Numbered from the stretch's first letter, positions 22,805-34,503 are shown. The stretch is 64,000 nucleotides of DNA from Gerris lacustris (GCA_951217055.1 OX578282.1:18415877-18479876), one strand, 5' to 3'. Notes: generated by a model not told the origin, from the sequence alone. Program-made: numbers and translations.

Positions 22805-23484
22805 AGGGTCCGTAGGGAACCCTGTATAGTTTAAGTAGTACCCTATTGATGGTGTTTTTTAAAATGCTAAAAAGCTTACTTTGAACTATCCTATGGGTCT
22901 GATATTCTCAAAACACATAAACAAACTTCTAATAAAGAATATTTTTGCCCCTGAACCGGACTACAACCATATAAATACATAGAAAAGGCCATAGTTATAA
23001 AAAAAAGTATTTTGTCGATAAAATAATATTTTTTTTGAAATTTCCAAAAAGTGGTATCTTTACTTTTGGTCGAAGAAAGTTCAGGAATTTTTCCGATTTT
23101 TTGTACTTCACATAAGCGAGATAGAGGGTGGGGGGGGGGCACGTTTCACACCCGCTTCAAACTTGCCTACGCTCGCCCTATCAAAGTTATGACCAAAGAA
23201 TTATATATTTTTGTAATCAACTAGACGTACCCTTTCATATGATACCCCTCACGGTGTTGAAAAAAAATTAAAAAATTTTAACCCTTAAGTTTTTTTACCC
23301 TAATGTTATTGAAAAATATTTTTTTAAGTCGCTATATTTTTAAAATATATGTGGGCAGGTACAAGACACATACATGCCAAATTTCAAAGTGATCGGACGA
23401 AAGGTGTAGCCGTGAGAGCAAGCGACAGGACGGACAGACACACGCAGGAAAATATAAGGGTCCTTGGTTTTACCTACGGACCCT
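22805..23484. mobile_element. Family D short-TIR element, copy 1
   Basis: The left end agggtccgtagg and the right end cctacggaccct (then aaaaa) form a 12-bp TIR. Just outside the left end is a perfect hairpin, gtgtgctagtcagcacac (22782-22799), also present beside the 36.3-kb copy, so the true 5' limit may include it. The two copies align over their full length (landmarks ctatgggtctgatattctca, aacacataaacaaacttc, aagtggtatctttacttttg, atttcaaagtgatcggacga). The right part has gacggacagacacacgcagg. A G-run of ten lies at about 23130. Minus frames in both copies reflect shared DNA, not a proven protein. Confidence 0.85.
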
Positions 23485-23489
23485 AAAAA

Positions 23490-24425
23490 CGACAACACTA
23501 GCGCACTCCTTCGATCTTTAGTACTCGAAAGCCACTAAAGTAATCATATGTTTACATCATTATAAATACATATTTATATAAATATATACAGCATTTAAAT
23601 GTTACTTACTACACTTTGGCAATATTTTACAATATTTAGTTAATAACCAAAATAAAATAGTTGTTTTTGTCTTAAATAAACAAACAGTTAAGTTTTAAAA
23701 ATGTTATTTAATTCTTAACCCATAAATCTTTTCCTTGTTTTAATTAACGAACAGATATGAAGAAAAAGTCCAGTAGCAAAAAATTACACTTATTGAAAAG
23801 TAAAAAAAAGTATTACTTTATTACCGTACGACAATAGACACTTAAAAGATTTTAAAAGCAGTAAACGCTGATTCCTTCGAAGTAAAAAAGGGCAATAAGA
23901 CAAGGCCTGCAACCGCTTTAGCAACTCCTGAAGCTTATACAGGGAAAAAACCACAGAAAGGTCGTAAAAGGCTTTATGATTTAACGACCACCAAATATGA
24001 ATAAAAAATATGAAAAAGGATATAATCAAGATGGTAATGTTATTCTGTAATGTTTCATGTTGACAAAATGCTCAAACCTAAATGATAAAATGCAATATCG
24101 ACGAATTCGAAGTAAAAACCGCATATAAAGCGGTTGTTAAACCCAGAAAAGGATTGTTAGAGTTCACAATAAAATGCATTATGGATGAATTAATCTATTG
24201 ACTGCTGCCTACCAGCTACTGATTGTAAAATATACAACTTAATAAAAAAAATTCTTATCAAATAAAAAACCCATAGTATCTGCAAGTAATAAACGATAAA
24301 TAGCTTAGAGTATATAGACCTTATCTTTTTAGACTTTTGAACACATTTAATAATAATTAAAACTTTAATAATTAATAATTAACACTTAAATAATAAATAA
24401 ATTTTAATAAACCAAAACAAAATTG
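23490..24425. other. AT-rich background
   Basis: No gene seen. A 79-codon minus frame (23790-24029) has no recognisable domain. Confidence 0.5.
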
Positions 24426-24431
24426 ACTCAA

Positions 24432-24503
24432 ATTATTATTATTATTTTATTATTATTATTTTTATTATTATTTTATTTTATTATTATTATTTTTTTTTTT
24501 TTA
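24432..24503 (+). repeat. (ATT)n/(TTTTA)n microsatellite
   Basis: Runs of tta/att triplets interrupted by longer T tracts, ending in a T run. Confidence 0.95.
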
Positions 24504-24564
24504 ATTGTTATGCTTTTGCTTTTAGCACATTCTCACACATAATATATTTTTGTTAACAACTATT

Positions 24565-24845
24565 CCTTTCGATATTGTGTTGCTTATGATGCCTTTGACA
24601 AGGATAGTACAAGTGTTTTTGATGTTAAAGCCCTTGACATGGATAGTACAAGTGTTTTTGATGTTAAACTAGAACTTTTCGATATTGTGTTGCTTAGGAT
24701 GCCTTTGATCTTTGGCCTTTGACAAGGATGGTACAAGTGTATTTGATGTTAAAAAATAACTTTTCGATATTTTGTTACTTATATGATGTGTTCGATATTG
24801 TGATGCCCTTGACAAGATAGTACAAGTGTTTTTAATATTAAAATG
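24565..24845 (+). repeat. Irregular tandem repeat
   Basis: The block gacaaggatagtacaagtgt (then ttttgatgttaaa) recurs four times near 24598, 24638, 24722 and 24813 with small changes. The block ctttcgatattgtgttgctt recurs between them. Unit lengths vary from about 55 to 120 bp, so this is a degenerate higher-order array. Confidence 0.85.
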
Positions 24846-24875
24846 AAACTTTCTTATGAGACTCAGAAGTCTTTT

Positions 24876-24909
24876 TACCCACGCATTCCTACAGGAAAGT
24901 GCGTGGGTA
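24876..24909. other. Short perfect hairpin
   Basis: tacccacgca and tgcgtgggta form a perfect 10-bp stem around a 14-nt loop just after the tandem repeat. There is no T run after it, so a terminator reading is not supported in a eukaryotic setting. Function unknown. Confidence 0.6.
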
Positions 24910-25615
24910 TCAAAACCTTATATTATTTAACAAATGTTATGACGCTGCACTTTCTTTAATAGGATCAAGGTCATTTTGAGACAAGTGTCATATGATGTAT
25001 ACAAAGTTCTTAAAATTATCTAAATTCGAAAATCCAATCATCCTAATAGGATTAAGGAAGAATACTAAGAGGTAAAGACAACCTCTCAAGATCAAATGGA
25101 TCATGTAGGTTGTAGTATTCTTTTTTGTAGGGTCTATGTTCAGTGCCAGTCACATTCCTTAAGATCTTATTAGATGGATAAGAAATGGAATGGATTTTTT
25201 TTGTTTAAAAGAGATATAACCTTATATAGGATTATGTTATAAATAGTAAATGATAGGCAGAGTGATTTTTTTTTTTTTTTTTGGTTCAGGACTCAAGACT
25301 AAGGATGTTCCTGGAAGATCCTTTTTTCTTAGGTATCACAGTCTCAAGTTAACAATGGAGCCCTACTCAACTGTCAGCAAGACAGACATGTTCATTCCTT
25401 CAACTATCAAGACAGCAGTATCCACCTACATAACTTAATTCTTCTATCTTCAGAACAGAGAAAACCTCTTTTAAAACGGAATCAAAATGAGATGTCGGCT
25501 ATTCCTATTGAATTGGAAAGATTAACTGCACCGAGAGTTTCATCGAAGCTTAAGGCATTCACATTATTAACTTGTATAAATCAACACAAGTAAATTGAAT
25601 CATTACTAACATACA
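24910..25615. other. Background with a weak nested hairpin
   Basis: agaatacta (about 25055) and tagtattct (about 25113) pair, and gaggt/aacctc pair between them. Otherwise no feature. A T run lies at 25266-25282. Confidence 0.4.
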
Positions 25616-25619
25616 TATA

Positions 25620-25620
<1 letters not shown>

Positions 25621-25714
<94 letters not shown>
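25621..25714 (+). repeat. (TA)n microsatellite
   Basis: Almost pure TA dinucleotides with one CA near the start. The minus-strand open frame that spans it is an artefact of the repeat. Confidence 0.98.
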
Positions 25715-25717
<3 letters not shown>

Positions 25718-25774
25718 ATATGTAACCAATAATGCAGACAGGTTTCTATTTTTTATGAGCACTTAAGTACAGAA

Positions 25775-25776
<2 letters not shown>

Positions 25777-25846
<70 letters not shown>
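25777..25846 (+). repeat. (TA)n microsatellite
   Basis: Pure TA dinucleotides, separated from the previous array by 62 bp. A C-run (25869-25878) follows. Confidence 0.98.
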
Positions 25847-25848
<2 letters not shown>

Positions 25849-26003
25849 AAATATATATACCTAAATGTCCCCCCCCCCAATAAAAATAAATTAATAAAAG
25901 CTCTTACAATGAGTAAACATCATTGCCAACAAAGTTGTATATGCAGACAGATATTATTTTCGTAGGAGATACAACTGTTAACCATTTTTTAATATTTATT
26001 TCC

Positions 26004-26146
26004 TTATGCTGAGTAGTAATGCCTACTTGAGCTCAGTCCAGGTTTCTACCTGTTATGAAGTATGTTTTCATTATTTTTTTTTTCTTTATGCTGACAAGTA
26101 ACGACTACTTGAGTTCATTTCAGGTTTCTACATGTTATGAAGTAGA
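26004..26146 (+). repeat. Direct duplication of about 62 bp, two copies 80 bp apart
   Basis: The first copy runs from ttatgctgagtagtaatg to ctacctgttatgaagta. The second runs from ttatgctgacaagtaacg to ctacatgttatgaagta. A T-rich spacer separates them. The second unit begins the 88-codon frame at 26055-26321, which has a hydrophobic start but no other sign of a gene. Confidence 0.8.
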
Positions 26147-26489
26147 ACTATCTTATTTACTTACTACGTTTTACAATACTAATGTTAACTTTGTTCTTGC
26201 ACAAGTAAAGATAGTATTTTTATTTGTTTTACCATTATTTCCTCTACTACCACAAGGAATCCAAGCTAGGAGTGATTTGATAATATTATTCCTTAAGTGC
26301 TCATGGGTTCCACAAGGTTAAAAGAGGCTGTAGTAGGATACAAATTGGAGCTCCACTTTCGGTCTCTCGGTCATCATAATTTGCGTTAAAAAGAAATGGA
26401 AAAACCACCGAAGTCACATAAAAGGCATAAATTGTATGGAGTAAATCTAATTTCTCACTCTCTTATATGACTCCCTTAACCTTTTACAA

Positions 26490-26790
26490 ACACTTATAAG
26501 AATAAATTAATTATTTCAAGAGGGGCATTATTCTCCTCATTTTCGTCCTAATCACTTAAATCACTTATTGTTTTTCACTAAAAACTCGATATAAACATTT
26601 ACTTTAATTAAACAAACACTCTAATTATGCGTAAAGGTGAAGAATTCTTCTTTTTTTCGCACTAGGGAGGAAAAAAAGAATTATGAACACGCGTGCACAA
26701 TGAATACAGCTACGAAAAGAATCACTATCTACGCATCTTAACAGAGATACAATGTTTATATTTCGTATTTCGTATCAATCGTAGATCAAA
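26490..26790 (-). repeat. Family F promoter-like module, copy 3
   Basis: The minus strand aligns with 55135-55450: it starts ctacgattgatacgaaata, then agatgcgtagatagtgattc, a degraded hairpin, tttagtgaaaaacaataagt and gatttaagtgattagga. The start codon seen in the two 55-kb copies is ATA here and a stop (TAG) follows, so the coding start is lost. The GCGCATGCGC core is also changed. Confidence 0.8.
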
Positions 26791-27584
26791 TTATTTACGG
26801 CGAGATGTTCGTTTTATTCCTATTCTCGTTATCCACTTGCATACCTATTTTAACTTTAAAATTTGTTTCACTTTTATTAAAAATACTTCCCTTCTACCTT
26901 CCATCTCACTCTTTTTGCATTAATAGTCTTATAGAAAAAAGCTTTCTCTTTCTTCATTACATTAAACAACTTTTAATTGAATTATTAATTACAGCATGTA
27001 CTACAATAAATAAAAGAAAATTTAAGAGGTTGTAATTTATTTTTTCAAACCAGTTTTGCATCTTTGCTCTAAGGTATTTTTTTAGGGTGGTATTTTTTTT
27101 TCTTTTTCTATCTTTAACTAAGGCCGTCTATTAATTTGCTTAAAAACTAATTGGGGTGAGTTGAGTCAGAAGCTTTCTAAACTCTATTAATGAATCTATA
27201 CTTACAAAAAGAAAAAATTACATAAAACAGACGGCAAGTATAATACTATACAAAAAAAAAAAATTACATAAAACAGACTGCAAGTAGGTATAATACTATA
27301 CAAAAAATAATAAACAATAAAAATTATAATTAACTGAAAAGGAATAAAGAAAATTAATTAATAATAACAATAAGCGGAATGCATAATCATTGATTCGTAT
27401 AATACATTATATTTAATTAATATAATGAGATAAATTAAAAGGTAATAGTGTATATATAACAACGCTGAACAAAAATGCATAGAAGAAAACAGGAAATGTA
27501 TACTAAAAATCAACTTAAGTTAATCGTAATAATATAATTATAAATAACAAACTATAAGTAGAAATACAAATATAATTTTAAAAA
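26791..27584. other. AT-rich background with a small duplication
   Basis: 27210-27254 and 27258-27305 repeat attacataaaacagac.gcaa and gtataatactatacaaaa. Nothing else recognisable. Confidence 0.5.
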
Positions 27585-27980
27585 AAATCGGTCCAAGACA
27601 ACTCAGCCAAACAATCTCATATACGAGTACATAATTACTTAGCCCAGTGATTTCAATTTATTAGTTTTCGAGTTTTTGTAGTTACATTTAATTATTATTG
27701 AACATTTTATCAAAATTTAACAAAGTTTTTTGAGGGTAGGCGCCCCTAAATGTGGAGCTAAAATTCACTTCTCGATTTCGCTTGGGGTATGTTTTTACCT
27801 GAACATGTATGCGAAATTTCGTCAAAATCAGCCCAGTATTTTAGGCTCTAAGCGTCTGCACAGACATTTTTTAAAAACTAATTTTTTGGACTCAGGGGAC
27901 CTCAGAACGTGTAAATCTATCAAAATCTCAAAATCAAATTTTCACGCCATCACAATACTTTCTCTTTATATGAGAAAGTA
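27585..27980 (+). repeat. Family A repeat, copy 2 (internally deleted)
   Basis: It runs from aaatcggtccaagacaactc to ttatatgagaaagta. Compared with copy 1 it lacks the block between gaacattttatcaaaa and the g.agcgcc segment, including the tRNA-like insertion. A further family A 3' piece follows at about 27985-28125 (aaacgtgtaaattcgttcaa, atttctgcgcaatcacaata). Confidence 0.8.
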
Positions 27981-28237
27981 AAAAACCTGAGGTTCCACAA
28001 ACGACAGATGCTCATTTTTTTTTTAATCAAGAGACCTTAAACGTGTAAATTCGTTCAAATCTCACCACCGAATTTCTGCGCAATCACAATATAACATTAC
28101 GTATAAGTGGAAGTAAAAAAGGAATAATGAAGCTACATATATTTCTAAAGATAAAATAAAAGCAATAATTTTTAAGTTCAGACGGTAAATAAAATAAAAC
28201 TGCAGAGTACATTTAAATTTGCTATTAATACTATATG

Positions 28238-29404
28238 CAACAAGGTAAGTAAGTATGCGCTTAAAAGCATAAAAAAAGGTAAAACAGCTTAAGAAACTTG
28301 ATTGAGTGGTTATTTTTGCTCCGTTAAGCTAAAAAGAATAATAAAAGAAATGTCTTTCCACTACAATGTATCTTTAATGTAGAAAGCTGGCTTATATATT
28401 ATTACGGTCAATAATGGTAAGGCTTAGAATTGCTCATATTTCTGTCAACTGCGTTAAGTAAACTATCGAGAAAATTATCGTTTATAAAGACAATAAAGAA
28501 ATTGAGAATTAAATAAGCCAATATAAAGTTATTGATTCTGACCATGGACAAGTCATATTTTGTTGAAGGATATAATCTTATTACTACTTAATTTTAAAAA
28601 AGATATTTATTTTATTTAGTTTTTTATCCGTACCATCAAGATAAAGTATGATTAAGTTATTTTTTCTAACAATAGTAAAATAATTGTATAAAGGCTAGGC
28701 AATATTAAATTACATTATAAAGCTCTAATTATCTTAGTAGGAGAGATTTTTTTTTTTACATTGTTATTTTAATTCACAAGTCAATTAGCTCCCACAAGTT
28801 GAAGAGAACCGTATAGGTCTTTGTGAAAGGTCGCGAAAAAATAAAATAAAAAAAATCGATATTTAGGTCAATGTCGGATCTTATCTTGGTAAATGTCTCA
28901 TTGTTTTCGCGTTTAATGCACTCTAAAAACTTTATTATTAATAATATAAAAGGTGAATTTAAATTATGTACTCTTATACCATTAAAGTATCATGTATGAT
29001 CACTCAATCATTCTTCGCATGATTATTAAGGTAAGTTATAAAAATTGGAACAAATCGAATACTTGTATGATGGGAAAAAAAAATCAGTATGACAGATTGA
29101 TAGTCCTACTTTTAAATTATACTCGTAAATTATATAATTTGAGTTGATCTCAAAAATATTATTTACGCATATCATAAATGAGTTAAGAATTTATATTATA
29201 TGGAGGACAGACAATATAGAGATTTCATCATCAAATACAGATCAAATTATTTTGTATGATTACATATATATTTTTTAATTCTATTAAGGAAAGAAAGGAC
29301 AGACATATTTACTTACACAAGGTAAGTAAGTATGCACATAAAAGCATAGAATAGTATTAAAATCTTTGATTGATTGAGCTTTCGAGAAAAAAAAATATAC
29401 ATAC

Positions 29405-29493
<89 letters not shown>

Positions 29494-29600
29494 TTTTTAT
29501 TTTTGCTCTGTTAATCTAAAAAAAAAATATATAGGTATATATATTATAAAGAAATAAGTATGTTGATTGTATAAAGCTGGATTTCAACCTATTATAGTCA
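28238..29600 (+). repeat. Segmental duplication of 150-250 bp, about 1.08 kb apart
   Basis: 28238-28274 (aaggtaagtaagtatgcgct then taaaagcata) is repeated at 29319-29350. Downstream marks tttttgctccgttaagcta (28313) and tttttgctctgttaatcta (29502), and aaagctgg at 28383 and 29573, keep the same order. The second copy was expanded by a (TA)n array. DNA between the copies is featureless. Confidence 0.65.
29409..29491 (+). repeat. (TA)n microsatellite
   Basis: Pure TA dinucleotides inside the second copy of the 28/29-kb duplication. Confidence 0.98.
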
Positions 29601-29631
29601 TGGTCATCTTCAGTGTCACTGATATGAGTAT

Positions 29632-30885
29632 ATAGATTTAGAAGGCAGGACTGAGACAGGGGTTTAAATTTAGTCAGTTTATGGAGAGATTTGAGAGATG
29701 TCTTTCTTGATTCCTCATGACTATATTTAGATATTTAGAAGGCAGGACAGAGACAGGGGTTAAAATTTAGTCAGTTTATGGAGACACGATATTCTTGATT
29801 CCTCATGACTATATTTAGATATTTAGAAGGCAGGACAGAGACAGGGGTTAAAATTTAGTCAGTTTATGGAGACACGATATTCTTGATTCCTCATGACTAT
29901 ATAGATTTAGAAGGCAGGACTGAGACAGGAGTTTTTTTTTTTTTTTTGGGTTTTAGTCCCGATCAACTGCCAGGGTTATTACAGGACGGGGGTATCCGGC
30001 CACTTTACTCATCTAATCGATGAGATCATCAGTGTGAAACATGTCTTACCCCGCTGGGATTTGAACTCACAGCCGGGATTTAGACCTTGGTTTCAGAGTC
30101 GGGTGCGCTAACCCCTCGGCTACACCAGCCCCCAAAAGACAGAGTTGAGTGAGACAGGAGTTTAAATTTAGTCAGTTAATGGAGAGATGTCTTTCTTAAA
30201 TCCTCATGACTATAAAGATTTAGAAGGCAGGACTGAGACAGGAGTTAAAATTTAGTCAGTTTATGGAGAGATTCGAGAGATGTCTTTCTTGATTCCTCAT
30301 GACTATAAAGGTTTAGAAGGCAGGACTGAGACAGGAGTTAAAATTTAGTCAGTTTATGGAGAGATTCGAGAGATGTCTTTCTTGATTCCTCATGACTATA
30401 AAGATTTAGAAGGCAGGACTGAGACAGGAGTTAAAATTTAGTCAGTTTATGGAGAGATTCGAGAGATGTCTTTCTTGATTCCTCATGACTATAAAGATTT
30501 AGAAGGCAGGACTGAGACAGGAGTTAAAATTTAGTCAGTTTATGAAGAGATTCGAGAGATGTCTTTCTTGATTCCTCATGACTATAAAGATTTAGAAGGC
30601 AGGACTGAGACAGGAGTTAAAATTTAGTCAGTTTGTGGAGAGATTCGAGAGATGTATTTCTTGGTTCCTCATGACTATAAAGATTTAGAAGGCAGGACTG
30701 AGACAGGAGTTAAAATTTAGTCAGTTTATGGAGAGATTCGAGAGATGTCTTTCTTGACTCCTCATGACTATAAAGATTTAGAAGGCAGGACTGAGACAGG
30801 AGTTAAAATTTAGTCAGTTTAAGGAGAGATGTGTTTCATTATTCGTCATAAGACTAAATAGATTTAGAAGGCAGGAGCAAGAGTA
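29632..30885 (+). repeat. 93-bp minisatellite, about 13 units
   Basis: Units start gatttagaaggcaggactga and end cttgattcctcatgactata. Starts at 30310, 30403, 30496, 30589, 30682 and 30775 give an exact 93-bp period. Units left of 29930 lack about 10-16 bp (gagattcgagagat) and carry gacaggggt, so there are two subtypes. The array is cut by a SINE at 29932-30133. The central units are almost identical; the two ends are more diverged. Confidence 0.95.
29932..30133 (-). mobile_element. tRNA-derived SINE inserted in the minisatellite
   Basis: On the minus strand it begins ggctggtgtagccgagggg then ttagcgcacccgactctg, a strong box A (tagccgagggg) and anticodon-arm region like the serine/leucine tRNA class. 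Box B follows (gagttcaaatccc), then a tRNA-unrelated body and a poly(A) tail, seen as a T run at 29932-29947 on the plus strand. Total about 200 bp. Its head and tail are both present, so it is close to full length. Confidence 0.85.
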
Positions 30886-30890
30886 TATGA

Positions 30891-32470
30891 TGATTTCAGA
30901 TATAGATATTTAGATAAATAATACATCAGTATACAAATAACAATAGAAATACTTAGCTCTTTGATATTTTATCATAAAAAAAAAATAACAATCAATAAGC
31001 AGCAATAAAGTAGGAAGTTAAACCCATTTTTCAAAATTAATCTGTCAATTGAATGAAGCAGAAAATTATTACAATTCTGTCAAGAACTAATATCATATTA
31101 TTGAAGGAAGTGCAAACAATATAAGAAAATAAAGATCTGTATCATTAAAGTCAAAACACAATGGACCGAACTCAAAAAATTTTAATAATTAGGATTGAAT
31201 ATCATTAAAATAAACCAGTTACATAGCTTGCACTAACAAAGGAAACAATAGCAATATAAAAATAAATGAATTCGTTTAAATTATTCCACTGCATTAATTA
31301 GGGAAAACAAAAAAATCTAAAGGTAAGAACAACAAGTAATAAAACTAAATTTTTATAAAGATGACTAAATATGATAAATTGATCTGTCATTTAATAAAAA
31401 AAAAATGCAAAGAAGAACAAAAATAATGATAACAAAGATGAAAAAATTAACACAACAACGGTTAAAGATTATGTGCAAAACATGTAGCAATTATTCAACA
31501 CCTAAAATCAGTTTTATAGCGTCTTCTAAAAAAAAAAAAACATCCCACTCGGTATGTGAATATTAAAAGCAAAATAAAAAAATCCAACACAAAACAGGTG
31601 ATAAATGGTTAAACAAGTAAGGTCAGAATATAGAATGATAAATAGGGTAACAATGGAAGTGAAAAGGGAACCGTATAAAATATTTCTTTCAAGCTGTATA
31701 GACCATTAAACACGTATGTAACATAACAGTCAAGAATCAAGATTAAGGTGTGTCCATCTTAAAAATACAAAAAAAATAAAAAAATAAAAACAATGATGTC
31801 ATAGTACGTGGACTCTGCTATAAAAAAAAATTAAAATGTAAAATAGCATTTTTATTCTTTAAGCTACAAATAATATGCAAACATTTTTTTTCTTTTTCTT
31901 GTTTTGTGTTATTTTTTTTTTTAATTGCCAATATATTGGCGGGGCGTGGTGGCAAAAGGTAGAAATCGATTGGTACCTTTTAAAAGGATAAATGATTTAT
32001 ACTACAGTAGAAAACTACTATTAATTTGTTAGATTGTCTTGAAGGAAGATGAAATATTAATGTATGCGAAGCTTTTGTAGTTCTAAGAAGCGTTAAATTT
32101 AAAGACTCATATGGATAGATAAAGAAAGAAACACTTACAGTACATTTTAATGAAAGATTCCACTATACAAGTAACGTTTTCATAATTGGTAAAGAATAAC
32201 GATCTACAGGGAAAAAAACAGTAAATAGGATTTTTTTTATTTTTTAACAGCTATTTATTTTCTCTTTACAATTGTAATCTATAGAAGTAATCATTAATAT
32301 ATAGGTTTTTTTCAATATCGAAGACAAGAAAATAACACATAGATCGATTTGATACAAGTACAAATAATATATTGGTTTTGGTAATACGTTCCATTAAATT
32401 TTATAAGAAATAGAAAAGATTAAATGAGAAAATAATTATTCATTATCACCTCAGTAGGCAATGAATACAC
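30891..32470. other. AT-rich background, no gene seen
   Basis: A-rich and T-rich stretches with no conserved frame. A small palindrome ccaatatattgg lies near 31928. Confidence 0.55.
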
Positions 32471-32474
32471 ATAC

Positions 32475-33669
32475 GGTGTTGCGCCAAAAGGGCCAATCTG
32501 CATTTTCTATTTGAATTCTAAAACCTGAAAAGCTATAATGAATAAATAATTAATATAAAAATGCCATTTTTCCAAACTGGTCTTATTTTCAATTATTACA
32601 GTGTAACAACTTACCCCGTAACAAGCAGCCCCGTGCTGCCATTTTGGACGCATATACTACCCATATACGTTTAAATAATTATTATAAAAATGCCATTTTT
32701 CAAAACTGGTCTTATATTCAACCTTTTTTTTTTTTTTGTTTCTGTATTGTTCACCTTAGTTGTATCTATGTGCAAAATTTGGGGAAGATTGAATGAAGGT
32801 AAGTGGTTCAAAATTGGGGTAATAGGTGTGCGATAAAACTTGAAAACCAAATAAATTTGACGCCATTTTTTTTTTTTTTTTTTTTATTTTTTGGTTTCTG
32901 TATTCTTCACCTTAGTTGTATCTATGTGCAAAATGTGGGGAAGATTGAATCACGGTAAGTGGTTCAAAATTGGGGTAATAGGGGTGCGATGAAACTAAAA
33001 AAGCAATAAATTTGACGCCATTTTTTTATATTTTTATTTTATTTTTGGTTTCTGTATTCTTCACCTTAGTTGTATCTATGTGCAAAATTTGGGGAAGATT
33101 GAATGACGGTAAGTGGTTCAAAATTGGGGTAATAGGGGTGCGATGAAACTAAAAAAGCAAATAAATTCGACGCCATTTTTTTTATTTTTTTTTTATTTTT
33201 GGTTTCTGTATTCTTCACCTTAGTTGTATCTATGTGCAAAATTTGGGGAAGATTGAATGAAGGTAAGTGGTTCAAAATTGGGGTAATAGGTGTGCGATGA
33301 AACTTGAAAACCAAATAAATTTGACGCCATTTTTTTTTTAATTTTTTTATTTTTGGTTTCTGTATTCTTCACCTTAGTTGTATCAATGTGCAAAATTTGA
33401 GGAAGATTGAATCACGGGAAGTGGTTCAAAATTGGGGAAACGGAAATGTGCGATGAAACTTACAAAGCAAAGTAATATAAGACCAGTAAAAATTGATATA
33501 ATAATGCCTTACTTATATTTTTATTCATTTAAAATATACTTGGATACCTAATTAATAAGTCAAAATAACCAAATTTATTTTATTAATTATAAATAAAAAA
33601 ACAAACGTGATATTAGTTGCAGATTGGACCTTGTGGATATTTTCAGATTGGCCCTTTTGGCGCAACACC
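32475..33669. mobile_element. TIR element with perfect 26-bp ends, carrying family E array
   Basis: Positions 32475-32500 (ggtgttgcgccaaaagggcc then aatctg) are exactly inverted at 33644-33669. Inside, a second nested pair of inverted words (tgccattttt..aaactggtcttat at 32565 and 32689; ataagaccagt at 33477) brackets the family E tandem array. No transposase frame is seen. I could not define a target duplication. The perfect outer ends suggest recent activity. Confidence 0.85.
32725..33475 (+). repeat. Family E tandem array, five units of about 154 bp
   Basis: tctgtatt starts at 32741, 32897, 33051, 33205 and 33359, periods 156, 154, 154 and 154. Each unit has caccttagttgtatctatgt, ggggaagattgaat, aagtggttcaaaattggggt and gtgcgatgaaact, followed by gacgccatt and a T-rich linker of variable length. 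Array ends are less conserved. Short minus frames repeat with the unit and are artefacts. Confidence 0.95.
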
Positions 33670-33683
33670 ATCGACAAGTCAGA

Positions 33684-33782
33684 CATGCTTCCATTGCTGC
33701 CTGTAAAATTACATTTTCCTGCCCGAAATCAGTTCAATAAAGCCTCATTTTGCTGCCGCGAATAGATAAAAATAATTTTCCA
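33684..33782 (+). repeat. Family G fragment
   Basis: gaaatcagttcaataaagcc then tcattttgctgccgc is close to 47008-47045 (aacagttcaataatgcgtaa then ttttgctgccgc). Similar words with the core ttttgctgcc occur at 46900-46960. Confidence 0.6.
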
Positions 33783-33904
33783 GGATGTATCTAACATAAC
33801 GAAAAGGCATTTGTTAAGATTTTTTCAAATAAGGAATATTAATTTAAACTAAATTTTAGTTAAAAACACACTCATAAAGACATATACAAAAAAATAATTC
33901 CCAT

Positions 33905-33985
33905 CTCTGGAATTAGAATCAAGATCTTTCTGTTTCCAGTGATGGCACTTAGCCAATCGTTCACAATTGTCCTAATTCAACCTTT
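33905..33985 (-). repeat. Weak tRNA-like sequence
   Basis: On the minus strand gaacgattggctaagtgcca then, after tRNA-like spacing, cttgattctaattcca. Box A is fair and box B poor. A decayed SINE head is possible. Confidence 0.3.
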
Positions 33986-34019
33986 CAACCTGATTAATTT
34001 AAAACAACAAAACTTATAT

Positions 34020-34020
<1 letters not shown>

Positions 34021-34085
<65 letters not shown>
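34021..34085 (+). repeat. (TA)n microsatellite
   Basis: Pure TA dinucleotides after a short taaat interruption. Confidence 0.97.
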
Positions 34086-34088
<3 letters not shown>

Positions 34089-34404
34089 TTTAACCATCAT
34101 CTAAATCTAAAGAATAGCAATTCGTTGATAGTCACGCAAGCCAGAAGAAATAAATGTAGGAGTGAAGCTAAGCTTTAAGAGGGCGGTTGCAAACCACATT
34201 GAAAAAATTAAATGAGAATCGAAGGAACAAAAAAATCATTTAGGTAGATAATTTGTCACGGGAATTTGATTTCAATCTCATCTCTTCCAGAGGGGAAAGG
34301 GATCAAAGTGAAACCGATTAAAAAAAATAAATATAATAATAAAAAAAAATAAAAAGTTGTTTCTTTAACATTATTAAGTACTTAATATTTAATATGGAAA
34401 GCAT

Positions 34405-34408
<4 letters not shown>

Positions 34409-34486
<78 letters not shown>

Positions 34487-34503
34487 ATAGAGAGAGAGAG
34501 AGA
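34409..34503 (+). repeat. (TA)n followed by (GA)n
   Basis: TA to 34483, then aaagatagagagagagagag to 34503. 34086-34408 holds AT-rich DNA with no feature. Confidence 0.97.

Noticed and set aside
22891..23142. Conserved minus-strand protein of family D (also 36505-36711)
   Set aside because: Similar residues in both copies are expected from near-identical DNA; the frame includes a G-run of variable length and is absent from the divergent copy at 1755.
26055..26321. 88-codon frame with a hydrophobic start, as a secreted peptide
   Set aside because: The start lies in a direct duplication, the hydrophobic run comes from a poly-T tract, and no mature-peptide features such as cysteine pattern or cleavage site are convincing.
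30050..30133. Functional tRNA-Ser gene
   Set aside because: It is followed by a SINE body and poly(A) tail, and the acceptor stem does not pair; it is a SINE head.
29632..30885. CRISPR-like array
   Set aside because: The whole 93-bp unit is repeated, with no unique spacers between short repeats; the DNA is eukaryotic in character.
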